18,707 nucleotides of DNA from Pseudomonadota bacterium (lineage in GTDB: Bacteria; Pseudomonadota; Gammaproteobacteria; Burkholderiales; SHXO01), in the NCBI GenBank assembly GCA_023430065.1, contig JAEZCG010000180.1, forward strand, positions 1 through 18,707, in the 5' to 3' direction. Below are positions 7,273 to 13,990 of this stretch, piece after piece. The position numbers and the translations under genes are program-made. Numbering within the stretch: the first letter of the stretch is position 1; the number at the start of each line of letters is the position of its first letter. The notes beneath the pieces were generated by a model, which was given only the letters and a program-made list of their open reading frames with translations, searched no databases and was not told the DNA's origin.

Positions 7273-8055
7273 ATGCGATCCAACCCGATCAAATCGAAGC
7301 TTTTGTCCGGCCAGCCGGTGTTCGGCACGTTCGGATGGGAGTTCCTGGTTCCCGGACTGCCGCAGATCGTGAAGGCCGCGGGCGCCGAGTTCCTGCTCAT
7401 GGACATGGAGCACAGCGGCACCGGCTACGAGGCGATCAAGACGCAGTGCGAGATGGCGCGCGGGATCGGCATCGTGCCCATGGCCCGGGTGCCTGCCAAT
7501 CAGTACCAGTACATCTCGCGCGCGCTGGACATCGGCTGCATGGGCATCATGGCGCCGATGGTCGGGTCGGCCGAGGAGGCCGAATTCATCGTCTCATGCA
7601 CGCGCTATCCGCCGCAGGGACGGCGCGGCGCGGCCTTCGGATTCGCGCACGACGACTACGAGGGCGGCAGCGTCGCCGACAAGATTCGCATGGCGCACGA
7701 GCGCACCCTGGTGATGGCGCTGATCGAGACCGAGGAGGGCGTTCGCAACATCGACGCGATCGCTGCGGTGCCGGGCATCGACGTGCTGTGGCTGGGGCAC
7801 TTCGATCTCACGAACTTCCTCGGCATCCCCGCGCAGTTCGACCATCCCCGCTATGCCGAGGCGATCGACAGGATGGTTGCCGCCGGGAACAAGCACGGCA
7901 AGGTGCTGGCGTGCATGACTGCCGACGAGAAGTGGAGTCGAACCTACTGGGAGAAGGGCTTCCGCATGTTCGCGGTCGGGGTGGACGCGATGCTGCTTCA
8001 GGGCGCCATTCGCGAGGGAATTCGGCCGCTGCAGCAGCTGTCCGGTCGGTCCTAG
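7273..8055 (+). CDS. HpcH/HpaI family class II aldolase, paralogue 1
   Basis: 260-residue metal-dependent aldolase of the HpcH/HpaI (2-oxo acid, pyruvate-forming) family, a cytosolic TIM barrel. By position the HpaI active-site residues are matched: H47 in DMEHSG, R72 in ARVPANQY, metal ligands E152 in IETEEG and D178 in GHFDLTNFLG. Characterised relatives split 4-hydroxy-2-oxo acids into pyruvate (or another 2-oxo acid) and an aldehyde and are often broad in substrate. The MRSNPIKSKLLSG opening supports the ATG at 7273; only a weak purine stretch (GAGACGGA) precedes it. The gene immediately upstream is the D-2-hydroxyacid dehydrogenase, and a paralogue starts 11 bases downstream. The SRYPP/GxRGAAFG loop between barrel strands (TRYPPQGRRGAAFG, 110-123) matches HpaI-like enzymes rather than citrate lyase beta chains. 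Confidence 0.93.
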   Translation: MRSNPIKSKLLSGQPVFGTFGWEFLVPGLPQIVKAAGAEFLLMDMEHSGTGYEAIKTQCEMARGIGIVPMARVPANQYQYISRALDIGCMGIMAPMVGSAEEAEFIVSCTRYPPQGRRGAAFGFAHDDYEGGSVADKIRMAHERTLVMALIETEEGVRNIDAIAAVPGIDVLWLGHFDLTNFLGIPAQFDHPRYAEAIDRMVAAGNKHGKVLACMTADEKWSRTYWEKGFRMFAVGVDAMLLQGAIREGIRPLQQLSGRS

Positions 8056-8066
8056 GCGTTCGCGCC

Positions 8067-8843
8067 GTGCGCACCAATCCGCTCAAGTCCCGACTCCTCG
8101 AAGGCGGGACGAGTTTCGGCCTGTTCGCCTTCGAGTTCTTTACGCCCGGGCTGGCGCAGATCGCTCAGGCGGCCGGCGCCGAATTCCTCCTGCTCGACAT
8201 GGAGCACTCCGGCGCGGGCATCGACACGATCAAGCAGCAGCTCGCGTACTGTCGGGGCCTGGACATCGTGCCGCTGGTACGCGTTCCTGCGAACCAGTAC
8301 CACTTCGTGTCGCGCGTGCTGGACATGGGGGCGATGGGGGTGATGGCACCGATGGTCGAGTCGGCCGAGCAGGCCCGCGACATCGTGCGCTGGACGCGCT
8401 ATCCGCCGCTGGGTCGGCGCGGCGCCGTGTTGGGTGGCGCGCACGACGACTATGCAGGCGGGGACGCGCGCACGAAGCTGGCGGCAGCGAACGAGCGCTG
8501 CTTCGTGATGCTTCAGGTCGAGACCGAGGTCGGGGTGCAGAACGTCGAAGCGATCGCAGCGGTCGAGGGCGTCGATTCCATCTACATCGGTTTTCTCGAT
8601 CTGTCGAACTTCCTCGGTGCGCCAGGAAACCTGCGCGATGCGCGCTATCTGGCCGCGGTGGATCGGATCGCGGCGGCCGCATCGGCGAACCGGAAGGTGC
8701 TGGGCACACTGGCGCCGAGTGTCGAGTTCGCCCGTGAGTATCTGGCGCGCGGATTCCGGATGATCTGTTTCGGCACCGACGCGGGCCTGATGCAGGCCGC
8801 GCTGTCGGAACGCCTGCGTGCGATGCACGAAGGCAGCGGCTAG
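8067..8843 (+). CDS. HpcH/HpaI family class II aldolase, paralogue 2
   Basis: 258-residue aldolase, collinear with the preceding gene over its whole length and sharing blocks such as VRVPANQY, TRYPP, GRRGA, AHDDY and NFLG. All active-site positions are kept at the same numbers: H47, R72, E152, D178. The start is a GTG at 8067, giving an opening (fMRTNPLKSRLLEG) that aligns with paralogue 1; the frame is open far upstream but that part is antisense-like shadow of the first gene. Differences cluster after residue 205 and around 20-24 (FAFEF against FGWEF), so the two probably prefer different substrates or form a hetero-oligomer. It starts 11 bases after paralogue 1, so the two are co-transcribed. 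Its TAG stop overlaps the stop of the convergent gene within CTAG at 8840-8843. Confidence 0.92.
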   Translation: MRTNPLKSRLLEGGTSFGLFAFEFFTPGLAQIAQAAGAEFLLLDMEHSGAGIDTIKQQLAYCRGLDIVPLVRVPANQYHFVSRVLDMGAMGVMAPMVESAEQARDIVRWTRYPPLGRRGAVLGGAHDDYAGGDARTKLAAANERCFVMLQVETEVGVQNVEAIAAVEGVDSIYIGFLDLSNFLGAPGNLRDARYLAAVDRIAAAASANRKVLGTLAPSVEFAREYLARGFRMICFGTDAGLMQAALSERLRAMHEGSG

Positions 8844-9223
8844 TTCAGGGCAAGCGGTCTTCCCCGGCCCAGCACACTGGTGATGGTGGTTTGCCCGGAG
8901 CCGGGCGCGTCCGGCACATGACTGTCGCCGAATCGTACGGAGACGTCGTCGTCCAGATGCACGTCGAGGCCTTCCGGCAGTCGCGCGACCGCGTAGGCGC
9001 GGCCATCCACGAGCGGGACCGAGAACCGGACGTGTACCCAGGCGGCCCGGCTCGTGGCGGCTGTGGCCGGTGTGCGCGGCGCGAAGACCCCTGTGCCCAC
9101 CTCGTCGAAGATCGCTTCCACGCGTCCGACATGATCCATGTCGCCGAGGCGGTCGGTGCGCGCATACGCCTGGATGAGCAGGACGGCGAACAGCAGCGCC
9201 AGGAGGGGGAGACCGCTCTTCAT
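8840..9223 (-). CDS. Small exported or membrane-anchored protein, paralogue of the 9342-9740 lipoprotein
   Basis: 127-residue protein of unknown function starting MKSGLPLLALLFAVLLIQ, a signal anchor or uncleaved signal peptide with no lipobox, then a periplasmic domain. That domain parallels the neighbouring lipoprotein in order: VGRVEAIF against VGSVQAIY, GVF against GVY, PLVDGRAY against PLANGRSF, DDDVSVRFGD against GDLVELEVEN, and a final SVLGR against GIVSRR, which suggests a small beta-rich fold. The ATG at 9223 is preferred to the in-frame ATG at 9241 because it overlaps the stop of a possible 40-codon ORF (ATGA); the longer form would add MFLPRI. Its TAG shares CTAG with the stop of the convergent aldolase gene. 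I do not recognise the family; it may belong to the cell envelope. Confidence 0.72.
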   Translation of the reverse strand: MKSGLPLLALLFAVLLIQAYARTDRLGDMDHVGRVEAIFDEVGTGVFAPRTPATAATSRAAWVHVRFSVPLVDGRAYAVARLPEGLDVHLDDDVSVRFGDSHVPDAPGSGQTTITSVLGRGRPLALN

Positions 9224-9342
9224 GATTCGGGGCAGGAACACGATTGGATGCCGGTCGGTTGCGTCGGGGGCGAGATGCCAGCGCGGCGCGCGAGCAAGGC
9301 TCGGGCCAACCGCATCGCGTCCCTCGCCGACCCGGCCCGCAT
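9220..9342 (-). CDS. Possible 40-codon ORF bridging two paralogous exported-protein genes
   Basis: Between the lipoprotein gene and the exported-protein gene lies a 40-codon frame (MRAGSARDAMRLARALLARR then a Pro/Ser/Cys-containing tail ending SCSCPES). Its ATG overlaps the lipoprotein stop (TGATG, 9344-9340) and its own TGA overlaps the start of the downstream gene (ATGA, 9223-9220), so ribosomes could pass through all three without gaps. There is no recognisable domain, signal or membrane segment, and the third-codon-position bias is not clearly that of a gene. It could serve only to couple translation, or be chance; confidence is low. Confidence 0.22.
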   Translation of the reverse strand: MRAGSARDAMRLARALLARRAGISPPTQPTGIQSCSCPES

Positions 9343-9740
9343 CAGCTTGCCCAGCGTGGTCCCTTGATGTTCAGGCGTGCTGCCCGTTCCGCACGCCGGC
9401 TGACGATTCCGCTCACGCGCGCCTGCGCTTCCGGCGCGTCGTTCTCGACCTCGAGTTCGACCAGATCGCCGACCTCCACCGGGACGTCCGCATCGATCGC
9501 GGCGGTCGTGAAGGAGCGGCCGTTTGCGAGAGGCGCGCGCAGCAGCACTGCCGCCCAGCGTCGCCCGTTGGCGCCGTCGGACGACACCCGATGGTCCATG
9601 TAGACGCCCGGCGCGCGCTCGAGGTAGATGGCCTGGACGCTGCCCACGGCCGTCTCCGCCTGCGGATCGGTGTTGCCTGCGCAGGCGGCGAGCAGCGCTG
9701 CGCCGACGGCAGCGACGACGGGAATGCGGCTGCGCTTCAT
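9342..9740 (-). CDS. Small lipoprotein of unknown function
   Basis: 132-residue predicted lipoprotein: MKRSR, a hydrophobic stretch and the lipobox L17-A-A-C20, so the mature form would start at Cys20 and be membrane-anchored in the envelope. The rest has alternating hydrophobic/charged beta-like segments (SVQAIYLE, WAAVLLRAP, VPVEVGDLVELEVEN, ARVSGIVSRR) and resembles the product of the gene downstream. GGAG about 7 bases before the ATG at 9740 supports the start. Divergent from the membrane protein at 9895, with 154 bases between. I recognise no named family; the PVEVGDLVELEV phrase suggests a small SH3- or OB-like barrel, but that is only an impression. Confidence 0.75.
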   Translation of the reverse strand: MKRSRIPVVAAVGAALLAACAGNTDPQAETAVGSVQAIYLERAPGVYMDHRVSSDGANGRRWAAVLLRAPLANGRSFTTAAIDADVPVEVGDLVELEVENDAPEAQARVSGIVSRRAERAARLNIKGPRWAS

Positions 9741-9894
9741 GGGGATGCTCCGGGAGCGGTGCCCGCGAGAGCGCGCGGGCGATTAGGCGACTAACGGCCG
9801 CCGCGCCGCGCAACTTGAGCAGCGGCTCATCCTCGAGGCGGGCGAAGCGCGCGATAATTCGCTCTTTACGGGACGCGCATACGGATCGCCAGGC

Positions 9895-10359
9895 ATGAAC
9901 GAAGAGCGACGCGAGACAGACGGCCGCAACCGCCGCACGCCCAGTCTCGCCTGGACCATCCGGGCCGTGGGCCTGGGACTGATCAGCGATATCGCGGCCA
10001 CGGTGGTGGTCAGCGTGGTGCTGACTGCGATCGTCGGCCGGCGCCTGGCGGGTGAGAACGCGTCTCTGGATGAACTGGAGCAGGCCCTGCTCGCCTCGGA
10101 GGGGTACACGCTGCTGGCCCTTCTGGCCGGACTGGCCTGCACGGTGCTCGGAGGATACGTCGCCGCCCGGGCGGCGGGGGAGCGAGAGTACCTGCACGCG
10201 CTGCTCGCCGGCGTAGCGGTGCTGGTATTCGGCGAGATGATGCTGGCCCAGTCGACCGGCGCGTATCCCTTCGGCTACCGCGTGATCGGCACGCTGCTGA
10301 CCATCCCCGCCGCCGTGTACGGGGGCCACCTGCGCAAGCGCGGGCGCGCGCGTGCGTGA
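9895..10359 (+). CDS. Four-helix integral membrane protein of unknown function
   Basis: 154-residue protein with a short charged N terminus (MNEERRETDGRNRR), then four hydrophobic segments: about residues 18-48 (VGLGLISDIAATVVVSVVLT core), 70-90 (LLALLAGLACTVLGGYVAA), 100-121 (LHALLAGVAVLVFGEMMLA) and 130-148 (VIGTLLTIPAAVYGG), ending in a positively charged HLRKRGRARA tail expected inside. The small-residue patterns (GLACTVLGGYVAARAAGE) suggest tight helix packing. No catalytic or transport motif is visible. A GATAAT hexamer at 9853-9858, 37 bases before the ATG, could be a -10 element, but I see no matching -35. The gene ends 38 bases before the methyltransferase start and may be co-transcribed with it. 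Confidence 0.75.
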   Translation: MNEERRETDGRNRRTPSLAWTIRAVGLGLISDIAATVVVSVVLTAIVGRRLAGENASLDELEQALLASEGYTLLALLAGLACTVLGGYVAARAAGEREYLHALLAGVAVLVFGEMMLAQSTGAYPFGYRVIGTLLTIPAAVYGGHLRKRGRARA

Positions 10360-10396
10360 TCGGCGAGCGCATACAAATCCTACACATTCCGACTCC

Positions 10397-11161
10397 ATGA
10401 CTGCAGCCCACGAGCACTACACGCTCGGCTACGACATGCGCGCGATGCGCTTTCTGGTGCGCCGTACCCTCGATTCGCACGGCGCCTTCATCCTGCCCTT
10501 CCTGGTCCCCGGGCTCGAAGTCCTGGATGCCGGGTGCGGGCCGGGCGTGATGACGCGCGAGCTTGCACGGCGGCTCGGCACGGGGTCGGTCGTCGGACTC
10601 GACATGAGCGCGGCGCAGGTGCGCCTGGCGGCGGATGCGGCCACGTCGGAGGGGCTTTCTAACGTCCGGTTCGAAACGGGCAGCGCGTACCAGTTGCCGT
10701 TTCCCGACGCCAGCTTCGACCTGGTGTTCTCGCACGCGTTACTCGAGCACCTGCGCGCGCCGCAGCGCGCGATGGCCGAGTTCCTGCGCGTGCTGCGACC
10801 GGGTGGCATCGTCGGGGTCGCCACGCCCGACTGGGGCGGCTTTCTGTTCGGCCCCCCCAGTCCCGCGCTGACGGCTGCGGTGCAGGCCTACATGGCGCTA
10901 CAACAGCGCAACGGCGGGGACGTGTTCGTCGGGCGGCGCCTGGCACAGCTGGCGGTGGACGCCGGCTTCGAGCAGGTGCGCAGTCGCGCCCGTTACGAAA
11001 ACTACGACCCCCTGTCGATCATCGGCGAACTGCTCGCCTTCCAGCTGGAGGACGATGGGCAGATCGCGCACGCCGCCACGCTGCGCGCCTGGCAGCGCTC
11101 GCCCCACGGCATGTTCGCGCAGGCGTGGGTGGGCTGCACCGGACGCAAGCCGCAGCGCTGA
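10397..11161 (+). CDS. Class I SAM-dependent methyltransferase
   Basis: 254-residue methyltransferase with the Rossmann-type SAM fold. Motif I is EVLDAGCGPG (41-50), the acidic residue ending strand 2 is D69 in VVGLDMS, the post-motif LPFPDASFDLVFSHALLEHL (100-119) is typical of the UbiE/Methyltransf_11 group, and RVLRPGG (131-137) marks the following turn. The acceptor is unknown: small-molecule C, O or N methylation are all possible. I chose the ATG at 10397 because the HEHYTLGYDMRAMRFL opening is the conserved N-terminal region of this type; a GTG at 10352 in the same frame would overlap the preceding gene by 8 bases without a ribosome site. No clear ribosome site precedes 10397 either. 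It converges with the symporter gene, with 23 bases between the two stops. Confidence 0.88.
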   Translation: MTAAHEHYTLGYDMRAMRFLVRRTLDSHGAFILPFLVPGLEVLDAGCGPGVMTRELARRLGTGSVVGLDMSAAQVRLAADAATSEGLSNVRFETGSAYQLPFPDASFDLVFSHALLEHLRAPQRAMAEFLRVLRPGGIVGVATPDWGGFLFGPPSPALTAAVQAYMALQQRNGGDVFVGRRLAQLAVDAGFEQVRSRARYENYDPLSIIGELLAFQLEDDGQIAHAATLRAWQRSPHGMFAQAWVGCTGRKPQR

Positions 11162-11184
11162 GTCGCCCCGGCAGGCGCCAGCGC

Positions 11185-12471
11185 CTAGGCGGTGTGATCG
11201 GCGTCGATGTTCGCGCGATGCGTCTCCGGCCCCAGATAGACCGCCATCGCGGTGATCAGGGACAGCAGGACGATGTAGCCGGCGACGCCCCAGGGTGCCC
11301 CGCCCCACCACGCCAGCAGCAGCGCGGCTAGGAAGGGTGCCGGGCCGCCTGCGAGGATCGAACCGAGCTCGCGCGCAAGCGCGAAGCCGGTATAGCGCAG
11401 GCGTGCGCCGAACAGTTCGGCAAAGTACGCGGCCTGCGGACCGAACATGCCGGCCACCCCGATCGCGATCGCACCGATCAGCGCGAACCACACGAGCACC
11501 GGTGTGCCGGTATTCACCAGCATGAAGAAGGGCACGGCCCACGCCGCCGAGAACAGCGCCGCGCCCATGTAGACCGGTCTTCGACCGATGCGATCGGATA
11601 GTGTCGAGAACATGGGGATGGTGATCAGCGACAGCGCATGGGCGCTCATGATGCCGGTGAGCACCATGCTCTTGTCCATGCCCAGCGTCTGCGTCATGTA
11701 ACTGAGCGTGAACACCGGGAACAGGTAGCCGAGGCCGTTCTCGGCGAGGCGCGCACCCACCACCACGAAGAATTCGCGCGGATGCCGGCGCAGCGCCTCC
11801 CGGACCGGCGAGCGTGCTGCCTTGTTGTGCGCAGCGATCTCGCTGAACACCGGGGTCTCGGACACCCTCGACCGGATGTAGAAGCCGAAGGCGATGAGCA
11901 CCACGCTCAGCAGGAAGGGAATGCGCCAGCCCCATGCGAGAAACTCTTCCCGCGGCAGGGAGGAGAAGAGGGCGAACACGCCGGCGGCGAGCAGATTGCC
12001 CACCGTCACGCCGATGGGTGCCCAGCTTCCGAACAGTCCGCGCTTGCCCGGCGGCGCATGCTCGACCGCCATGATCACCGCGCCGCCATATTCCGCGCCC
12101 GCGCCCAGACCCTGGATCAGGCGCAGGATCACCAGCAGGATGGGCGCCCATACCCCGATCGCGTCGTAGGTCGGCAGCAGTCCGATGAGGAAGGTGCCGC
12201 CGCCCACCAGCATGAGCGTGATGACGAGCACCGGCTTGCGTCCGATGCGATCGCCGAGGCGGCCGAACACCAGCCCGCCGAACGGGCGCGCGAAGAATCC
12301 GACGCCGAAGGTGGCGAAGGCGAGCAGGGTCCCGACCGCAGGATCGGATTGCGGGAAGAACAGCTCGCCGAACACCAGGGCGGCTGCCATCCCGTAGATG
12401 AAGAAGTCATACCACTCCAGCGCCGAACCGACTGCCGACGCCAGGATCACCCGCCTGTGGGACGCGTCCAT
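11185..12471 (-). CDS. MFS transporter, metabolite:H+ symporter (MHS) family
   Basis: 428-residue 12-helix major facilitator of the MHS family (relatives include ShiA, KgtP, ProP and citrate/dicarboxylate carriers), expected to import an organic acid or similar metabolite with protons. Signatures: EWYDFFIYG (19-27, helix 1), GRLGDRIGRKPVL (70-82, the MFS loop 2-3 motif), RLIQGLGAGAEYGGA (117-131, MHS helix 4), a second-half loop copy STLSDRIGRRPVYMG, and FGPQAAYFAELFGARLRYTG before helix 11. GGAGG (12476-12480), 4 bases before the ATG at 12471, fixes that start; the frame is open to 12504 with no homologous sequence. It lies 71 bases downstream of the FMN-dependent hydroxyacid dehydrogenase on the same strand, so a 2-hydroxyacid is a plausible cargo. 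That is an inference from position only. Confidence 0.93.
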   Translation of the reverse strand: MDASHRRVILASAVGSALEWYDFFIYGMAAALVFGELFFPQSDPAVGTLLAFATFGVGFFARPFGGLVFGRLGDRIGRKPVLVITLMLVGGGTFLIGLLPTYDAIGVWAPILLVILRLIQGLGAGAEYGGAVIMAVEHAPPGKRGLFGSWAPIGVTVGNLLAAGVFALFSSLPREEFLAWGWRIPFLLSVVLIAFGFYIRSRVSETPVFSEIAAHNKAARSPVREALRRHPREFFVVVGARLAENGLGYLFPVFTLSYMTQTLGMDKSMVLTGIMSAHALSLITIPMFSTLSDRIGRRPVYMGAALFSAAWAVPFFMLVNTGTPVLVWFALIGAIAIGVAGMFGPQAAYFAELFGARLRYTGFALARELGSILAGGPAPFLAALLLAWWGGAPWGVAGYIVLLSLITAMAVYLGPETHRANIDADHTA

Positions 12472-12542
12472 CTCTCCTCCCGGCAGCCTTCCAGCCGCCG
12501 GCACTCGCGGCGATCCGTGGCTGCGTTGTCGTTTCGAAGCGG

Positions 12543-13685
12543 TCAGCCTGCGATCCAGCTCACCGCGCTACGGTCCAGCTCCTTGATGCCTGCCCGGCCG
12601 ATCAGCGCCAGGTTGACGTCGATCTCGTTGCGAAGCAGTTCCAGCACTTTGCTCACGCCGGCCCCGCCCATCGAGGCCAGGCCGTACAGAAACGGCCTGC
12701 CGATCATGCACGCATCGGCACCCAGCGACAGCGCCTTCAGCACATCGCTGCCGCGGCGCACGCCGCCATCCAGGACGATCTTCGCGCGACCCTGCACGGC
12801 ATCGACGATCTCGGGCAGCACCGAGATCGCCGAGGGTGCGCCGTCGAGTTGTCGGCCGCCATGATTGCCGACGATGATCCCGTCCACCCCGTGCTCGATG
12901 GCGATCGCCGCATCCTCGCGAGCAGTGATGCCCTTGAGCGCCAGCGGACCGTCCCACAGAGAGCGTACCCAGTCGATGTCCTTCCAGGTCACGGACTGGT
13001 CGAATTGCGAGTTGACGAAGCCGGCGATGGTGACCATGTCCGAGTGCTTGCCTGCCTCGACGAAGTTGGCCATGGTCGGGGTGGGCCCGGTGAGATAGCG
13101 CCAGAGCCAGCCGGGATGCAGGCCGAACTCGAGCAGGCTGGCCAGGCGCAGACGAGGCGGCATCGTCAATCCGTTGCGCACGTCGCGATCGCGTTGGCCC
13201 TGCATCTGCAGGTCGACCGTGATCACCAGCGTCGAGCAGTGCGCATGCTTCGCCCGTTCGATCATGCGCGCCGTGATCGCGCGGTCGCGCATGACGTAGA
13301 CCTGGAACCAGATGCGCTGGCGCGAGCGCGCGGCGATGTCCTCGATGCTCGACGTGGACATCGTGCTCAGGCAGAAGCCCACACCGGCCTCGTCGGCGGC
13401 ACCTGCCGCCTCCATCGCACCGTTTGGCCAGAGCACGCCGGGCAGCCCGGTCGGCGCGAGGATCAGCGGCGAGCGCAGAACCTGCCCGAACAGCTCCACC
13501 GACTGGTCGCGTTGCGACACATCGGTGAGCACGCGCGGCACCAGTGCCCAGCGTGAGAAGTCCTCGCGATTGCGCCGGACCGTGATCTCGTCCTGGGCGC
13601 CGCCGTCGATGAAATCGAACAGCGCGTGCGGCAGAGCGCGTCGCGCGCGCTGACGCAGGTCTTCGATGCAGGCGATGGAGGACAT
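12543..13685 (-). CDS. FMN-dependent alpha-hydroxyacid dehydrogenase (L-lactate/mandelate dehydrogenase family)
   Basis: 380-residue TIM-barrel flavoenzyme oxidising an L-2-hydroxy acid to its 2-oxo acid, normally at the inner face of the membrane or in the cytosol. FMN and active-site parts: APTGL (77-81), STMSTSSIEDIA (107-118), Y130 in WFQVYV, R165 in GQRDRD, K251 in LKGI, and the catalytic H275 with R278 in VGNHGGRQLDG; then VLDGGVRRGSDVLKAL and IGRPFLYGLA for the FMN phosphate. The conserved N-terminal Tyr of FDY(I/V)DGG (Tyr24 of spinach glycolate oxidase) is Phe here (F25 in FDFIDGGAQDE). The ATG at 13685 matches the family N terminus; the open frame continues to 13745 without homology and no strong ribosome site is seen. 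It leads an apparent two-gene unit with the MHS symporter. Substrate is uncertain: lactate, mandelate and glycolate-type acids are all possible. Confidence 0.92.
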   Translation of the reverse strand: MSSIACIEDLRQRARRALPHALFDFIDGGAQDEITVRRNREDFSRWALVPRVLTDVSQRDQSVELFGQVLRSPLILAPTGLPGVLWPNGAMEAAGAADEAGVGFCLSTMSTSSIEDIAARSRQRIWFQVYVMRDRAITARMIERAKHAHCSTLVITVDLQMQGQRDRDVRNGLTMPPRLRLASLLEFGLHPGWLWRYLTGPTPTMANFVEAGKHSDMVTIAGFVNSQFDQSVTWKDIDWVRSLWDGPLALKGITAREDAAIAIEHGVDGIIVGNHGGRQLDGAPSAISVLPEIVDAVQGRAKIVLDGGVRRGSDVLKALSLGADACMIGRPFLYGLASMGGAGVSKVLELLRNEIDVNLALIGRAGIKELDRSAVSWIAG

Positions 13686-13990
13686 CGTGAGGTGATCGGT
13701 GATCGGATTCGAGCATCGCGGCGGTGCGCTTGATCGTTTGCGCACCGGTTCGACACGAATGCCGGATGGTTACGAACGGCGACAGGGCCGGGGGTAATCG
13801 CGATCCACGGTGGGGGTGGTGCCCTTCACCGGGGTGTTCTCCTCCTTGTTGTTCGATGCCGCCCAGGTGAGGCGAGGGGGCGCAGGGATGATGTGAGAGG
13901 CACTTGCCGATGTCAAGGCGGCTGTCGGTTGCTGCAATGCACCGATCAGCGCTCGGTAGAATGGCGTGACCGCACTCGAGATCGGGAACG
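13686..13990. other. Divergent intergenic region with a possible short leader ORF
   Basis: 305 bases separate the divergent FMN-dehydrogenase and hydratase genes. On the minus strand a strong ribosome site (AAGGAGG, complement of 13841-13847) precedes a GTG-started 19-codon frame (13829-13770) that reads KGTTPTVDRDYPRPCRRS and stops 84 bases before the dehydrogenase ATG; this could be a leader peptide or the remains of a gene start. On the plus strand TAGAAT at 13957-13962 lies 28 bases before the hydratase ATG and could be a -10 element, but the matching -35 is not convincing. I find no larger gene, tRNA or strong hairpin. Confidence 0.4.
13770..13829 (-). CDS. Possible 19-codon leader ORF upstream of the FMN-dehydrogenase gene
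   Basis: A GTG at 13829-13827 follows AAGGAGG by 11 bases on the minus strand and opens a 19-codon frame ending TAA at 13770. The ribosome site is the best in this part of the window and better than that of the dehydrogenase gene itself, which starts 84 bases further on. The peptide (VKGTTPTVDRDYPRPCRRS) has no recognisable motif and no run of a single amino acid as in classical attenuators. It may be a regulatory leader, a decayed gene start, or a chance ribosome-site match. Confidence 0.22.
   Translation of the reverse strand: MKGTTPTVDRDYPRPCRRS

Noticed and set aside
7059..8066. Long N-terminal extension in frame with the second aldolase, suggesting a fusion protein
   Set aside because: The extension lies out of frame over the first aldolase gene and has no homology; the GTG at 8067 aligns exactly with the start of the paralogue.
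9220..10398. A 392-codon minus-strand open frame covering the lipoprotein gene and the membrane-protein gene
   Set aside because: Composition is shadow-like, and the region is explained by the lipoprotein (other frame) and the plus-strand membrane protein. Only its last 40 codons are kept as a low-confidence bridging ORF.
11173..11186. AGGCGC-CA-GCGCCT inverted repeat between the convergent methyltransferase and symporter genes
   Set aside because: The stem is only 6 bp with a 2-base loop, no T tract follows on either strand, and part lies at the symporter stop; too weak to call a terminator.
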